Shown here piece after piece: positions 31,903 through 40,154 of a stretch of DNA of 44,775 bases (its first letter is position 1; every line of letters begins with the position of its first letter). Both the position numbers and the translations under genes were made by a program. This DNA is from CAYORM01 sp964406375 (GTDB lineage: Bacteria > Pseudomonadota > Alphaproteobacteria > DSM-16000 > Inquilinaceae), in contig CAYORM010000022.1 in the NCBI GenBank assembly GCA_964406375.1, forward strand, positions 1 through 44,775. The letters are read 5' to 3'. The notes beneath the pieces are model-generated. The model ran no database searches. It was given only the letters and a program-made list of their open reading frames with translations, and was not told the origin of the DNA.

Positions 31903-33102
31903 ATGCGAGATAAGAAACGCAACCTGATTCGCAAGACATTGCCGATAGCTTTACTGACGGTGAGCCTTGCTCCGAGCGCGGGTATCGCGGCCGATGACAG
32001 CTGCCCGATCAAGCTGGACGACATCAAGTCCCGCATCAGCAGCCTGAGCACCGACGTGGACAAGGCCGAGGACAACGTCGAGAACGACTTCAAGTCCGCG
32101 ACCAGCAGCGATTACGCCAAGAAGTTCTTCGACACCTTCAACCAGCTGAACCAGGCGGCCAAGGACGCCACCGCGCTGGTCAACACCTCCTACAATCTGG
32201 CCGGCTACACCTCGCCGCTCGCCGAAGGCAAGCAGCAGACCAAGCTGCCGCCCAAGGTCACGCTGACCATGAGCAACGCGCAGCAGCTGGCGCAGGCGGC
32301 CGCGGACGAGAGCAAGACCAAGCTCGACATCGCCCAGCTCCGCTGCAGCCAGAACACCGAGGACGCCGCGCTTGGCGCCGCCCTGGGGCAGATGGACAGC
32401 GCCACGGTCGACAAGTTCAAGAAGGCGAAGAAAACCGCGTGCAAGATCGTGCATGTGGCGGCCGACCTGCAGGACAAGAAGCAGAAGCTGGATGAGATCC
32501 GCACAAACGGCTATCCGCTGTTCTTCCTGCATGCCAAGGACAAGAAAACTTTCGACGGCCAGTACACGCGCACCATCCAGTTCAAGCTCGATCTGCGCAT
32601 GTACCCGATCTACCCGGATGGCGTGAAAGCCCATGACGGCAGCGATCCGAAGGACCAGCAGTTCCTGCTGGGCAAGATCGAGGGCATCCGGCTGTCCTAC
32701 AACACCTGGTACAAGTGGAGCGACAACAACTGGGAGAAGCTCAACCTGTATCAGTACCTGATCAGCGACACCGGCAAGAACGACGTCTGCGTGCCGGTAT
32801 TCAAGGCCACCAGCAGCGTGAGCGTGAACCTGTGCATCAAGGATGTGTCGATGAACAGCAACAAGGATGCGCTCACGATCAAGACCTACTCGAAGTTCAA
32901 GTACAAGGGCGACAGCAAGAGCGTCAGCCTGCCGACCGTGACCGTGCCGGCGCCGTTCGGCTACCTGGCCGATGTCTCCGACATGAAGGAAGAGAAGAAG
33001 AAGCAGCTGAAGGACAAGGTGGTCAATCGCCTGGCCGACGTGATGGGCAAGCATGGCGACCTGGTCAAGAAGGCGCAGGAATGGCAGGAGAAGTGCGGCT
33101 GA
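31903..33102 (+). CDS. Predicted exported lysine-rich protein of unknown function
   Basis: I do not recognise this 399-residue protein. It starts with a clear signal peptide (basic RDKKRNLIRK, hydrophobic TLPIALLTVSLAPS, cleavage after AGIAA). The N-terminal half of the mature part is helical and Lys/Asp/Gln-rich (about 30-190). The C-terminal half is richer in beta-type and aromatic residues (KLDLRMYPIYPDG, LSYNTWYKWSDNNWEKLNLYQYL). A helical tail rich in Lys and Glu ends in EKCG. The mature chain has six cysteines, so up to three disulfides. No lipobox or catalytic motif is seen. The start is at 31903, with GGAGAGG just upstream; ATG 31885, with AGGGG, is an alternative. It is monocistronic, between two strong terminators, and separates the XRE gene from lpxC. 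AAG, AAC and CTG dominate its codons. Confidence 0.85.
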   Translation: MRDKKRNLIRKTLPIALLTVSLAPSAGIAADDSCPIKLDDIKSRISSLSTDVDKAEDNVENDFKSATSSDYAKKFFDTFNQLNQAAKDATALVNTSYNLAGYTSPLAEGKQQTKLPPKVTLTMSNAQQLAQAAADESKTKLDIAQLRCSQNTEDAALGAALGQMDSATVDKFKKAKKTACKIVHVAADLQDKKQKLDEIRTNGYPLFFLHAKDKKTFDGQYTRTIQFKLDLRMYPIYPDGVKAHDGSDPKDQQFLLGKIEGIRLSYNTWYKWSDNNWEKLNLYQYLISDTGKNDVCVPVFKATSSVSVNLCIKDVSMNSNKDALTIKTYSKFKYKGDSKSVSLPTVTVPAPFGYLADVSDMKEEKKKQLKDKVVNRLADVMGKHGDLVKKAQEWQEKCG

Positions 33103-33124
33103 GCCCTCTCCGCCTCACCGCAGT

Positions 33125-33148
33125 GCCGCCGGGCCCGCGCCCGGCGGC
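33125..33148. repeat. Perfect GC hairpin just before the shared terminator
   Basis: GCCGCCGGG (33125-33133), loop CCCGCG, CCCGGCGGC (33140-33148). It lies 23 bases after the stop of the exported protein and 20 bases before the terminator hairpin. No T-tract of its own; it may protect the mRNA 3' end. Confidence 0.5.
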
Positions 33149-33167
33149 ATCGGCGGGCCGAGCATAA

Positions 33168-33195
33168 AAAAAGCCCCGCTTCCGCGGGGCTTTTT
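33168..33195. terminator. Bidirectional Rho-independent terminator
   Basis: AAAAAGCCCCGC (33168-33179), loop TTCC, GCGGGGCTTTTT (33184-33195). A-tract and T-tract flank the stem, so it can end both the exported-protein transcript (plus) and lpxC (minus, ends 33218). Confidence 0.92.
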
Positions 33196-33217
33196 CGTTC
33201 CGGCAGAATGTGAGGGC

Positions 33218-34165
33218 TTACAGCGCCGCTTCGGCGACCGCGGGATGCAGCCGCGGCCCGAGATCGGCCGCCGCCAGCGGACGCTGCAGATCCCGCTTGG
33301 CATGGGTGGTCCAGGCATAGGCCGTCTCGTCGGCGAACAGCGCCTTGAGCAGCCTGTTGTTCAGGGCATGGCCCGAGCGGACGCCATGGTAGCGGCCGAT
33401 GATCGGCGCACCAGCAAGATACAGATCGCCCAGGGCATCGAGGATCTTGTGCCGGACAAACTCGTCTTCGTAGCGCAGCCCGTCATCGTTGAGGATGCGG
33501 TCATGGCCGAGCACGACGGCATTCTCCAGCGACCCGCCGCGGGCCAGACCCATGGCGCGCAGCTGCTCGACCTCCTGCACGAAGCCGAAGGTGCGGGCGC
33601 GGGCGATATCGGCCTTGAAGCGGCCCGGCTCGAGCTGGAATTCCGCGGTCTGGCGGCCGATGATCTTATTGGCGAATTCGATCTCGAAATCGATGACGAA
33701 GCCTTCGCCCGGCAGCAGCGACGCGGCAGCGGCGCCGTCGCGCACATGGACCGGCTTCAGCACCTTGAGATACTTGCGCGGCGCCACCTGCTCGATCACA
33801 TCGGCGCATTCGATCAGGAACACGAACGGGGCCGAGGAACCGTCCATCACCGGCACTTCCGGACCGTCGATATCGACCAGCACGTTGTCGACGCCCATGC
33901 CGGCCAGCGCGGCCAGCAGATGCTCGACGGTGCCGATGGAAACGCCTTCGCCGGCGGCGACGGTGGTGCACATGCGCAGATCGGTCACCTGGTCATGGCG
34001 GGCGCGCACCAGCGGCTTGCCCGGCAGGTCGACGCGACGGAACACCACGCCGGTATCCGGCGCGGCGGGATTCAGAACCATCTGGACCTTGGCGCCGCTG
34101 TGCAGGCCGATGCCGGAACACTTGATACGGTTCTTCAGCGTCCTCTGAGCGATCTTGCCGGCCAT
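33218..34165 (-). CDS. lpxC: UDP-3-O-acyl-N-acetylglucosamine deacetylase LpxC
   Basis: Zinc amidase for the committed step of lipid A synthesis. The 315 residues show LKNRIKCSGIGLHSG, the catalytic Glu81 with zinc ligand His82 in TVEHLLAALAGMGVDN, PVMDGSSAPFVFLI, and the remaining zinc ligands His239 and Asp243 in HKILDALGDLYLAG. Length is typical. Preceded by CAGGAG. It lies 160 bases downstream of ftsZ, behind a terminator hairpin (34210-34248), and probably has its own promoter or depends on read-through. Its presence shows an LPS-bearing, diderm bacterium. Confidence 0.98.
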   Translation of the reverse strand: MAGKIAQRTLKNRIKCSGIGLHSGAKVQMVLNPAAPDTGVVFRRVDLPGKPLVRARHDQVTDLRMCTTVAAGEGVSIGTVEHLLAALAGMGVDNVLVDIDGPEVPVMDGSSAPFVFLIECADVIEQVAPRKYLKVLKPVHVRDGAAAASLLPGEGFVIDFEIEFANKIIGRQTAEFQLEPGRFKADIARARTFGFVQEVEQLRAMGLARGGSLENAVVLGHDRILNDDGLRYEDEFVRHKILDALGDLYLAGAPIIGRYHGVRSGHALNNRLLKALFADETAYAWTTHAKRDLQRPLAAADLGPRLHPAVAEAAL

Positions 34166-34183
34166 GACTGTCAGAACTCCTGT

Positions 34184-34207
34184 GCGGGTCGCGAATCGAG
34201 GACCCGC
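34184..34207. repeat. Hairpin in the lpxC 5' leader
   Basis: GCGGGTC (34184-34190) and GACCCGC (34201-34207) with a 10-base loop, ending 19 bases upstream of the lpxC ATG (34165) and next to its CAGGAG. It could influence lpxC translation; function is untested. Confidence 0.4.
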
Positions 34208-34209
34208 GG

Positions 34210-34248
34210 AAAAACGAAACCGGGGATGGTTGTAACAACCACCCCCGG
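34210..34248 (-). terminator. Intrinsic terminator downstream of ftsZ
   Basis: Near-perfect inverted repeat at 34220-34248 (about 13 pairs around a small centre, one G-T-type mismatch, GC-rich base). On the minus strand it is followed by TTTCGTTTTT (34219-34210). It lies between ftsZ (ends 34326) and lpxC (starts 34165). Confidence 0.85.
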
Positions 34249-34274
34249 CAACAACAAATCACTCTGTGTTACGA

Positions 34275-34311
34275 GATGTAACGCTAAAGGCTCCGCCTAA
34301 CCCGTTACATC
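34275..34311. repeat. Nested inverted repeat directly 3' of ftsZ
   Basis: GATGTAACG (34275-34283) pairs with CGTTACATC (34303-34311), and inside it AGGC (34288-34291) pairs with GCCT (34295-34298) around TCC. It forms a two-tier stem-loop 15 bases after the ftsZ stop on the minus strand. No T-tract follows, so it is not itself a terminator. Confidence 0.55.
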
Positions 34312-34325
34312 CGCTCGTCTTTTCC

Positions 34326-35987
34326 TCAGTTCGCCTGCCGGCGCAGGAAGGCCGGAATGTCCAGCAGATCGTCCTGCGGGCGGCTCAGAACCGGCCGCTC
34401 CGTGGCCGGCGACAGGCCCAGATCAGCCTGCCGGGGTGCGGGCTGCGGTTCGGCCGGGGCGGCCGGCCGCGAGAACTGCGGTTCGGCGTGGCGGAAGGCC
34501 GTCGACGGCTCGCTGTCACCCAGGCGGCCCCGGGCCACGCCGGTGATGCGGTCGAACAGGCTCGCCTTCTTCTTCGGCTCGGCCGGCTTGTTGACCATGT
34601 CGGCCTCAGCGAAGGGATCCGGCTGGCGCATGGCGGCCTCGGCGGCGACCCGCGGCGGCAGCTGGGCCGGCGCCGGCATGAAATGCTCGGCCTGAGCGGA
34701 CGCTTCGGCGACCGCAGCGGCAAACGGACGGACCTGCGGCTGGGGCTCGGCCATGGCCGGCGCGGCTTCGGCTTCCGCAACCGCCGGGGCCGGCTCGGCC
34801 ACGGCTGCCTCGGCCGGCATCTCCATCGCGACCGGCTCCATCGCCAGCGCATTCGCACCGGCGCTGATCGGCTGCTGCGTGACCTGGGCCGAGATGGCCG
34901 GCTGCATCGCGACGGCCGGCTGCTGGGCAGGACGGGCAGCGCCGAAGCTGATCGGCTTGGCCTGCGGCGGGGTCACCAGGCGGAGGCCCGGCGAGGCCTG
35001 CGGCTTCGGCTCGGACTGAGCGGCGGCATCGATACCGGTGGCAACCACCGATACCCGCATGCGGCCTTCCATGTTCGGATCCAGCGTCGAACCGACGATG
35101 ATGTTGGCTTCCGGATCGACCTCCTCGCGGATGCGGTTGGCGGCTTCGTCGACCTCGAACAGGGTGAGGTCCGGACCGCCGGTGATGTTGATCAGCACGC
35201 CGCGGGCGCCCTTCATCGAGATATCGTCGAGCAGCGGATTGGCGATCGCCCGCTCGGCGGCTTCGATGGCGCGATGGTCGCCGTCGGCCTCGCCGGTGCC
35301 CATCATGGCCTTGCCCATCTCGCTCATCACCGAACGGACGTCGGCGAAGTCGAGGTTGATCAGGCCGGGCATGACCATCAGGTCGGTGATGCCGCGCACG
35401 CCCGACTGCAGGACGTTGTCGGCCATCTTGAAGGCGTCGGCGAAGGTGGTCTTCTCGTTCGCCACCCGGAACAGGTTCTGGTTCGGGATGATGATCAGCG
35501 TGTCGACATACTGCTGCAGCTCGCGGATGCCGTTCTCGGCCAGGCGCATGCGCTGCGTGCCTTCAAAGGAGAACGGTTTGGTCACCACGCCGACGGTGAG
35601 GATGCCCATCTCCTTCGCCGCCCGGGCGATCACCGGGGCGGCGCCGGTGCCGGTGCCGCCGCCCATGCCGGCAGCGACGAAGGCCATATGGCAGCCCTGC
35701 AGGTGTTCGACGATCTGGTCGAGCGATTCTTCCGCCGCCGCCCGGCCCACATCGGGCTTGGCGCCGCAGCCCAGCCCCTGGGTCAGGGTGACGCCGAGCT
35801 GGATGCGCCGCTCGGTCAGCGACATGTTGATGGCCTGCGCGTCGGTATTGGCGGCGACGAAGTCAACGCCTTCGAGCTGGGCGTTGATCATGTTGTTGAC
35901 CGCGTTTCCGCCGGCGCCGCCGACGCCGAAGACGACGATGCGGGGCTTCAGTTCCCGCGTGGTCGGCATGCTGAGATTGATACCCAT
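34326..35987 (-). CDS. ftsZ: Cell division protein FtsZ
   Basis: Tubulin-like GTPase that forms the cytokinetic ring. The 553 residues have the GTPase core (about 12-325) with GVGGAGGNAVNNMI, the tubulin signature GGGTGTG (109-115) and NLDFADVRSVM with the T7-loop region. A long Ala/Pro/Glu-rich linker (about 325-535) follows, ending in the C-terminal peptide DDLLDIPAFLRRQAN that binds FtsA and other anchors. The long linker is usual in alphaproteobacteria. Start at ATG 35987, with GGAGGAG just upstream. The 111-base gap after ftsA may hold a dedicated promoter, but I see no clear -35/-10 pair. Confidence 0.98.
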   Translation of the reverse strand: MGINLSMPTTRELKPRIVVFGVGGAGGNAVNNMINAQLEGVDFVAANTDAQAINMSLTERRIQLGVTLTQGLGCGAKPDVGRAAAEESLDQIVEHLQGCHMAFVAAGMGGGTGTGAAPVIARAAKEMGILTVGVVTKPFSFEGTQRMRLAENGIRELQQYVDTLIIIPNQNLFRVANEKTTFADAFKMADNVLQSGVRGITDLMVMPGLINLDFADVRSVMSEMGKAMMGTGEADGDHRAIEAAERAIANPLLDDISMKGARGVLINITGGPDLTLFEVDEAANRIREEVDPEANIIVGSTLDPNMEGRMRVSVVATGIDAAAQSEPKPQASPGLRLVTPPQAKPISFGAARPAQQPAVAMQPAISAQVTQQPISAGANALAMEPVAMEMPAEAAVAEPAPAVAEAEAAPAMAEPQPQVRPFAAAVAEASAQAEHFMPAPAQLPPRVAAEAAMRQPDPFAEADMVNKPAEPKKKASLFDRITGVARGRLGDSEPSTAFRHAEPQFSRPAAPAEPQPAPRQADLGLSPATERPVLSRPQDDLLDIPAFLRRQAN

Positions 35988-36098
35988 GTTCTCCTCCAGG
36001 GTTAACTGATGCAATGAACAAAGTCGCGCTGCGTTGCAAGCGACATTCGTGAGACCGCATGGATGCTGCTTGTTTTGATCATCGTCCTTGCCATGCGA

Positions 36099-37340
36099 TC
36101 AGAAATTGGTGCGCAGCCAGCGGCCGATTCGTGAGAAGGCGCCGCTTGGTGCAGGGTCGGGTTCGGGCAGACGGATGATTCGCTCGGCCGCCTGCTGTTG
36201 CGCATAGGAGAGAAGACCGGCGCAGGCCGAGAAGGCCGGCCCGCCGGTTGCCTCGGCCAGACCACCCACACGGATGGGGCGGCCCAGACGGACCTGCTTG
36301 TCGAGAATGCGCGCCGCCAGTTCGCGCACCCCCTGCAGCTGACTCGCACCGCCGGTGAGCACGACCCGGCGTCCGGCCAGCTTCTCGAGTCCCGACTGCG
36401 TGAGACGCTCGCGCACCTGTTCCAGCGTCTCCTCGAGTCGGGGCTTGATGATGCCGGTGAGAATCGAGCGCGGCACCTGGTTATGGGCATGATCGTCGGT
36501 CTCACCCACCTGGGGCACGTCGATCGTCTCGTTGTCGTCCGACGGACTCGGCAGCACCGTGCCATAGAGCGTCTTCAGCCGCTCGGCATGGGCCAGCGGG
36601 GTCGACAACCCGCGCGCGATATCGTTGGTGACATGCCCACCGCCGAGCGGTACCACATCGGCATGCACCAGCTGGCCGTCGTAGAAAACGGCCATGCTGG
36701 TGGTGCCGCCCCCCATGTCGATCAGCGTAACGCCGAGATCCATCTCGTCCTCGACCAGACAGGCGAGGCCCGAGGCGAACGGCGCCACCACCCGGCCGGC
36801 GATGCGCAGATGGCCGCGCGCGACGCAGGTGGCAAGGTTGCGCAGCGGGCCCGAGCCCGCGGTGATGACGTGCATGTTCACGCCGAGCCGCTCGCAGGCC
36901 ATGCCGCGGGGGTCCTTGATCCCGCGCGAGCCGTCGATCGTGTAGCCGACCGGGATGGAGTGAATGATCTCGCGGTCGCTGGGCGTCTGGTGGCGACGGC
37001 CATGATCGAGGACCAGGGCGACATCGTGGTCGGTGACCTCATGGCCGTCGATGGCAACCTCGACACCCACGGTGTGGGACTGCGGATTACCGGCATTGAT
37101 GCTGATGAAGACGTCGCGGATGGTTTCGCCGCACATCCGCTCGGCCGTCTCGACGGCGGCGCGGATCGACTGCTCCGCGGCATCCATGTCGACGACATTG
37201 CCGTTGCGCAGGCCACGCGACAGCTGATGCCCGATGCCGATGACCCGCAGCGTGCCGCCATCGGCCCGCGCGATAAAGCAGCACACCTTGGAGGAACCCA
37301 CGTCCAGAGTGGCAATCAATCCATTGCGCGATACCGCCAT
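36099..37340 (-). CDS. ftsA: Cell division protein FtsA
   Basis: Actin-like ATPase that tethers FtsZ to the inner membrane and recruits later division proteins. The 413 residues contain the phosphate-1 segment ATLDVGSSKVCCFIA, the SHS2 insert (about 85-165), phosphate-2 VTLIDMGGGTTSMAVF, the adenosine motif VVLTGGASQLQGV and the C-terminal amphipathic membrane helix GAFSRIGRWLRTNF. Length is typical. It lies 48 bases after ftsQ on the same strand. Confidence 0.98.
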   Translation of the reverse strand: MAVSRNGLIATLDVGSSKVCCFIARADGGTLRVIGIGHQLSRGLRNGNVVDMDAAEQSIRAAVETAERMCGETIRDVFISINAGNPQSHTVGVEVAIDGHEVTDHDVALVLDHGRRHQTPSDREIIHSIPVGYTIDGSRGIKDPRGMACERLGVNMHVITAGSGPLRNLATCVARGHLRIAGRVVAPFASGLACLVEDEMDLGVTLIDMGGGTTSMAVFYDGQLVHADVVPLGGGHVTNDIARGLSTPLAHAERLKTLYGTVLPSPSDDNETIDVPQVGETDDHAHNQVPRSILTGIIKPRLEETLEQVRERLTQSGLEKLAGRRVVLTGGASQLQGVRELAARILDKQVRLGRPIRVGGLAEATGGPAFSACAGLLSYAQQQAAERIIRLPEPDPAPSGAFSRIGRWLRTNF

Positions 37341-37388
37341 GGCCTTACTTCCCCTGCCTTTTCTGACCCATCTTCCGGCCGTCTCTTG

Positions 37389-38315
37389 TCATGTCCGCTT
37401 CCCCGTCTTCTTTGCCGGGGTAACCACCGGCGGCGGCGGCTCCGCCTCCGGGCTGAGCCGTACGATCAATCGGTCGTCCTGGCGCAGATCCACCATCTCC
37501 AGATCGCGGCGCAGCAGGCCGTGACTCTGCTCGAGCGCGATCAGCCGGACCCAGGCCTGCTCGGGATTCTCCTCCGGCAGGCGGACGATCACGCCGTTGT
37601 CGAAAGCGATGTCCCAGCGCCGTCCGCGCACGCGGGTGGCATGCACGACGCGTGCGGCCAGCACCGGATCGATCTGCAGCATGTCGAGCAGGTCCTGCGC
37701 CTTGTCGGACGCGCCGGCGCCGACCAGCAGCAGACGGTCGGCGAAATCCGGGCGGTCACCGTCCTCGAGCACCCGGCCGGTCTCGTCGATCAGGTAAATG
37801 TGGCCGTCGATCTGCCAGCGGGCGAAGGGCTCGCGCTCGACGATCTCGATATGCAGCGTGTCTGGCAGCTGGCGCCAGACGGTCGCCTGCTTCACCCAGC
37901 CGATCGCCTCGACCCGGCGGCGCAGGGTATCCAGATCGAGCGACAGGATCGGATCGCCGCGTTCCACGGCCACCGCCTCGGCCAGCATCTCCAGCGGCGT
38001 ATGCACGCGCCCGCGCAGATTCACTTCCGCGAGCCGGAGCTCGACGCTGGCGCCCGCCTCGCCGAGGAATTCCTGCGCCGCGATCTGCGCCTGCGCCGGC
38101 CAGTCGGTGCGGAACCAGACATAGGCGCCGCTGCTGCCGACAAGCGCTACGGCGATGAACAGCAGGGCCAGCCGGATCCGCCGCCACAGCACGGAGGGCG
38201 GCCGGCGCCGCGCCGGTGGCAGCGGCCGGCAATAACCCTTCGGCCGCGCTGGCGGCAGCGCGGGGGCGCAGGGCGCGCAGGGGCGATCTTCCGGCAGCAC
38301 GACTAACGGCCGCAT
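37389..38315 (-). CDS. ftsQ: Cell division protein FtsQ
   Basis: Bitopic inner-membrane divisome protein connecting early and late division proteins. The 308 residues have a Pro/Arg-rich cytoplasmic N-terminus (1-43), one transmembrane helix (about 48-66, RLALLFIAVALVGSSGAYVWF) and a periplasmic POTRA domain with GDPILSLDLDTLRRRVEAIGWVKQATVWRQLPDTLHIEIVEREPFARW. The FtsQ beta domain follows and ends near EQSHGLLRRDLEMVDLRQDDRLIVRL. Length is normal. Its start overlaps the ddl end by 13 bases. Confidence 0.96.
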   Translation of the reverse strand: MRPLVVLPEDRPCAPCAPALPPARPKGYCRPLPPARRRPPSVLWRRIRLALLFIAVALVGSSGAYVWFRTDWPAQAQIAAQEFLGEAGASVELRLAEVNLRGRVHTPLEMLAEAVAVERGDPILSLDLDTLRRRVEAIGWVKQATVWRQLPDTLHIEIVEREPFARWQIDGHIYLIDETGRVLEDGDRPDFADRLLLVGAGASDKAQDLLDMLQIDPVLAARVVHATRVRGRRWDIAFDNGVIVRLPEENPEQAWVRLIALEQSHGLLRRDLEMVDLRQDDRLIVRLSPEAEPPPPVVTPAKKTGKRT

Positions 38316-39220
38316 GACGCATCCTCCACCATCCAGCGCACCAGCTCGGCAAACGAGATGCCGCTATGGGCGGCGATCTCGGGCACCAGAGACAGCGGGG
38401 TCATGCCCGGCTGGGTGTTGATCTCGAGCAGGTAGAAACGGCCCGGCTCGCCGGCGGTGTCGTCATAGCGCCAGTCGGAGCGCGTCACCCCGCGGCAGCC
38501 CAGCGTGAGATGGGCCTTCAGCGCCAGCGCGCAGATCTCGTCATAGACCGGCTTCGCCAGCGGCGCCGGCATCAGATGGGTCGCCTTGCCGTCGGTATAT
38601 TTGGCCTCGTAGTCATAGAACTTGCCGTGTGCCCGGATCTCGATGGCGCCGAGCACGCGGTCGCCCATCACCGCCACCTGGATCTCGCGCCCGGGAATGT
38701 AGCGCTCGACCAGCACGTGCTCGCCGAAATGCCAGCTGGCGTCGTCCTGCGGCTGGTAGTTGTCGCCTTCGAAGACGATATGCACGCCCACCGAGGAACC
38801 CTCGTTCAGCGGCTTGATCACGTAGGGATGCGGCATCACCGGTCCGCCGGAGAAGGCCGAACGGTGCACCACCCTGCCCTCCGCCATCGGCAGGCCGTGG
38901 TTGCGCCAGACGTCCTTCGCCATCGGCTTGTTCATCGCCAGTGCCGAGGCGAGCACACCGGAATGCGTGTAGGGAATGCCGAGAATCTCCAGCAGCCCCT
39001 GCACCGTGCCGTCCTCGCCATAGGGACCATGCAGCGCGTTGAAGGCGACATCAGGCTTGGTGGCGTCGAGCTTCTGGGCCAGATCGCGGGCAACGTCGAT
39101 CTCGCTGACCCTGAAGCCATCCTCGCGCAGGGCCTTGGCCACCGCGCGGCCCGAGGTGAGCGAAACCTCGCGCTCCGACGACCACCCACCCATCAGGACG
39201 GCGACATGCGGCTTAGCCAT
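38303..39220 (-). CDS. ddl: D-alanine--D-alanine ligase
   Basis: ATP-grasp ligase making D-Ala-D-Ala for peptidoglycan precursors. The 305 residues include HVAVLMGGWSSEREVSLTSG, FNALHGPYGEDGTVQGLLEILGIPYTHSGVLASALAMNK (Ddl signature), VIKPLNEGSSVGVHIV, and CRGVTRSDWRYD with FYLLEINTQPGMTPLSLVPEIAAHSGISF (Mg ligands). Start at ATG 39220, with AAGGA about 8 bases upstream; ATG 39229 adds three residues. It overlaps the murB end slightly. Confidence 0.97.
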   Translation of the reverse strand: MAKPHVAVLMGGWSSEREVSLTSGRAVAKALREDGFRVSEIDVARDLAQKLDATKPDVAFNALHGPYGEDGTVQGLLEILGIPYTHSGVLASALAMNKPMAKDVWRNHGLPMAEGRVVHRSAFSGGPVMPHPYVIKPLNEGSSVGVHIVFEGDNYQPQDDASWHFGEHVLVERYIPGREIQVAVMGDRVLGAIEIRAHGKFYDYEAKYTDGKATHLMPAPLAKPVYDEICALALKAHLTLGCRGVTRSDWRYDDTAGEPGRFYLLEINTQPGMTPLSLVPEIAAHSGISFAELVRWMVEDASCGR

Positions 39221-40154
39221 GGCTGCCATCCTTCGGCCTGCCGATGCGCCGGATCTCCCAGCGCAGCTCGATGCCGCTCTGTGCCTTCACCTTCTCGCGC
39301 ACGGTTTCGCCCAGCGTCTCGAGATCGGCGGCGGTTGCATTGCCGCGGTTGATCAGGAAATTGCAGTGCTGCTCGGATACCTGCGCATCGCCCACCACGA
39401 GGCCGCGGCAGCCCGCCGCATCGACCAGCTGCCAGGCCTTGTGGCCGTCCGGATTGGCGAAGGTGGAGCCGCCGGTGCGGGCGCGGATCGGCTGGCTGCC
39501 TTCGCGGGCTGCCTGGATCGCGTCCATCCGCGCCTTGATCGCCGCCGGGTCGCCGGCCTGTCCCTTCAGCCGCGCCCGGAGGAAGATCCAGGTTTCCGGC
39601 ACGCCGCAATGGCGATAGCCGAACTTCATCTCGACCGGCGACAGGCGATGCAGATTGCCCTGTTCGTCCAGCGCCTCGGCCCAGACCAGAACATCCTTGA
39701 ATTCGGTGCCGTAAGCACCGGCATTCATGCGCAGGCCGCCGCCGATGGTGCCAGGAATGCCGCGCAGGAATTCCAGCCCGGCAATGCCGTGCATCTGCGC
39801 GGTCTGCGCCACGTTGACATCCAGTGCACCGGCGCCCGCTTCCACCTCGTCGCCCTCGGCCTCGATCTCGACAAAGCCGCGGCCGAGGCGGATCACCACA
39901 CCCGGCACGCCGCCATCGCGCACCAGCGTATTGGAACCGACACCGAGAACGGTCACCGGCACATCCGCGGGCTTGCCGCGCAGAAAGGCAATCAGGTCCT
40001 CGCGGTCTGCCGGGCGGAACATCACTTCCGCCGGACCGCCGACGCGGAACCAGGTGATATCGGCCAGCCCGGCATCGGCAGTCAGCCGGCCGCGCACGGC
40101 GGGAAGCCGCGCGATCAGGCCCTGCTGCTGCGGAAGCTGCGTGGCTGCCATCAT
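39213..40154 (-). CDS. murB: UDP-N-acetylenolpyruvoylglucosamine reductase MurB
   Basis: FAD/NADPH enzyme completing UDP-MurNAc. The 313 residues contain TWFRVGGPAEVMFRPA, VLGVGSNTLVRDGG, LEFLRGIPGTIGGGLRMNAGAYG (FAD binding), FGYRHCGVPE and GGSTFANPDGHKAWQLVDAAGCRGL with the catalytic Ser, then VSEQHCNFLIN. It lacks the extra loop of type I enzymes, so it is type II, the usual alphaproteobacterial kind. Starts with an ATGA overlap with murC. Confidence 0.97.
   Translation of the reverse strand: MMAATQLPQQQGLIARLPAVRGRLTADAGLADITWFRVGGPAEVMFRPADREDLIAFLRGKPADVPVTVLGVGSNTLVRDGGVPGVVIRLGRGFVEIEAEGDEVEAGAGALDVNVAQTAQMHGIAGLEFLRGIPGTIGGGLRMNAGAYGTEFKDVLVWAEALDEQGNLHRLSPVEMKFGYRHCGVPETWIFLRARLKGQAGDPAAIKARMDAIQAAREGSQPIRARTGGSTFANPDGHKAWQLVDAAGCRGLVVGDAQVSEQHCNFLINRGNATAADLETLGETVREKVKAQSGIELRWEIRRIGRPKDGSHG

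Noticed and set aside
35988..36098. CcrM GANTC sites or CtrA-like TTAA-N7-TTAA control of ftsZ
   Set aside because: No GANTC and no paired TTAA motif in the ftsA-ftsZ gap.
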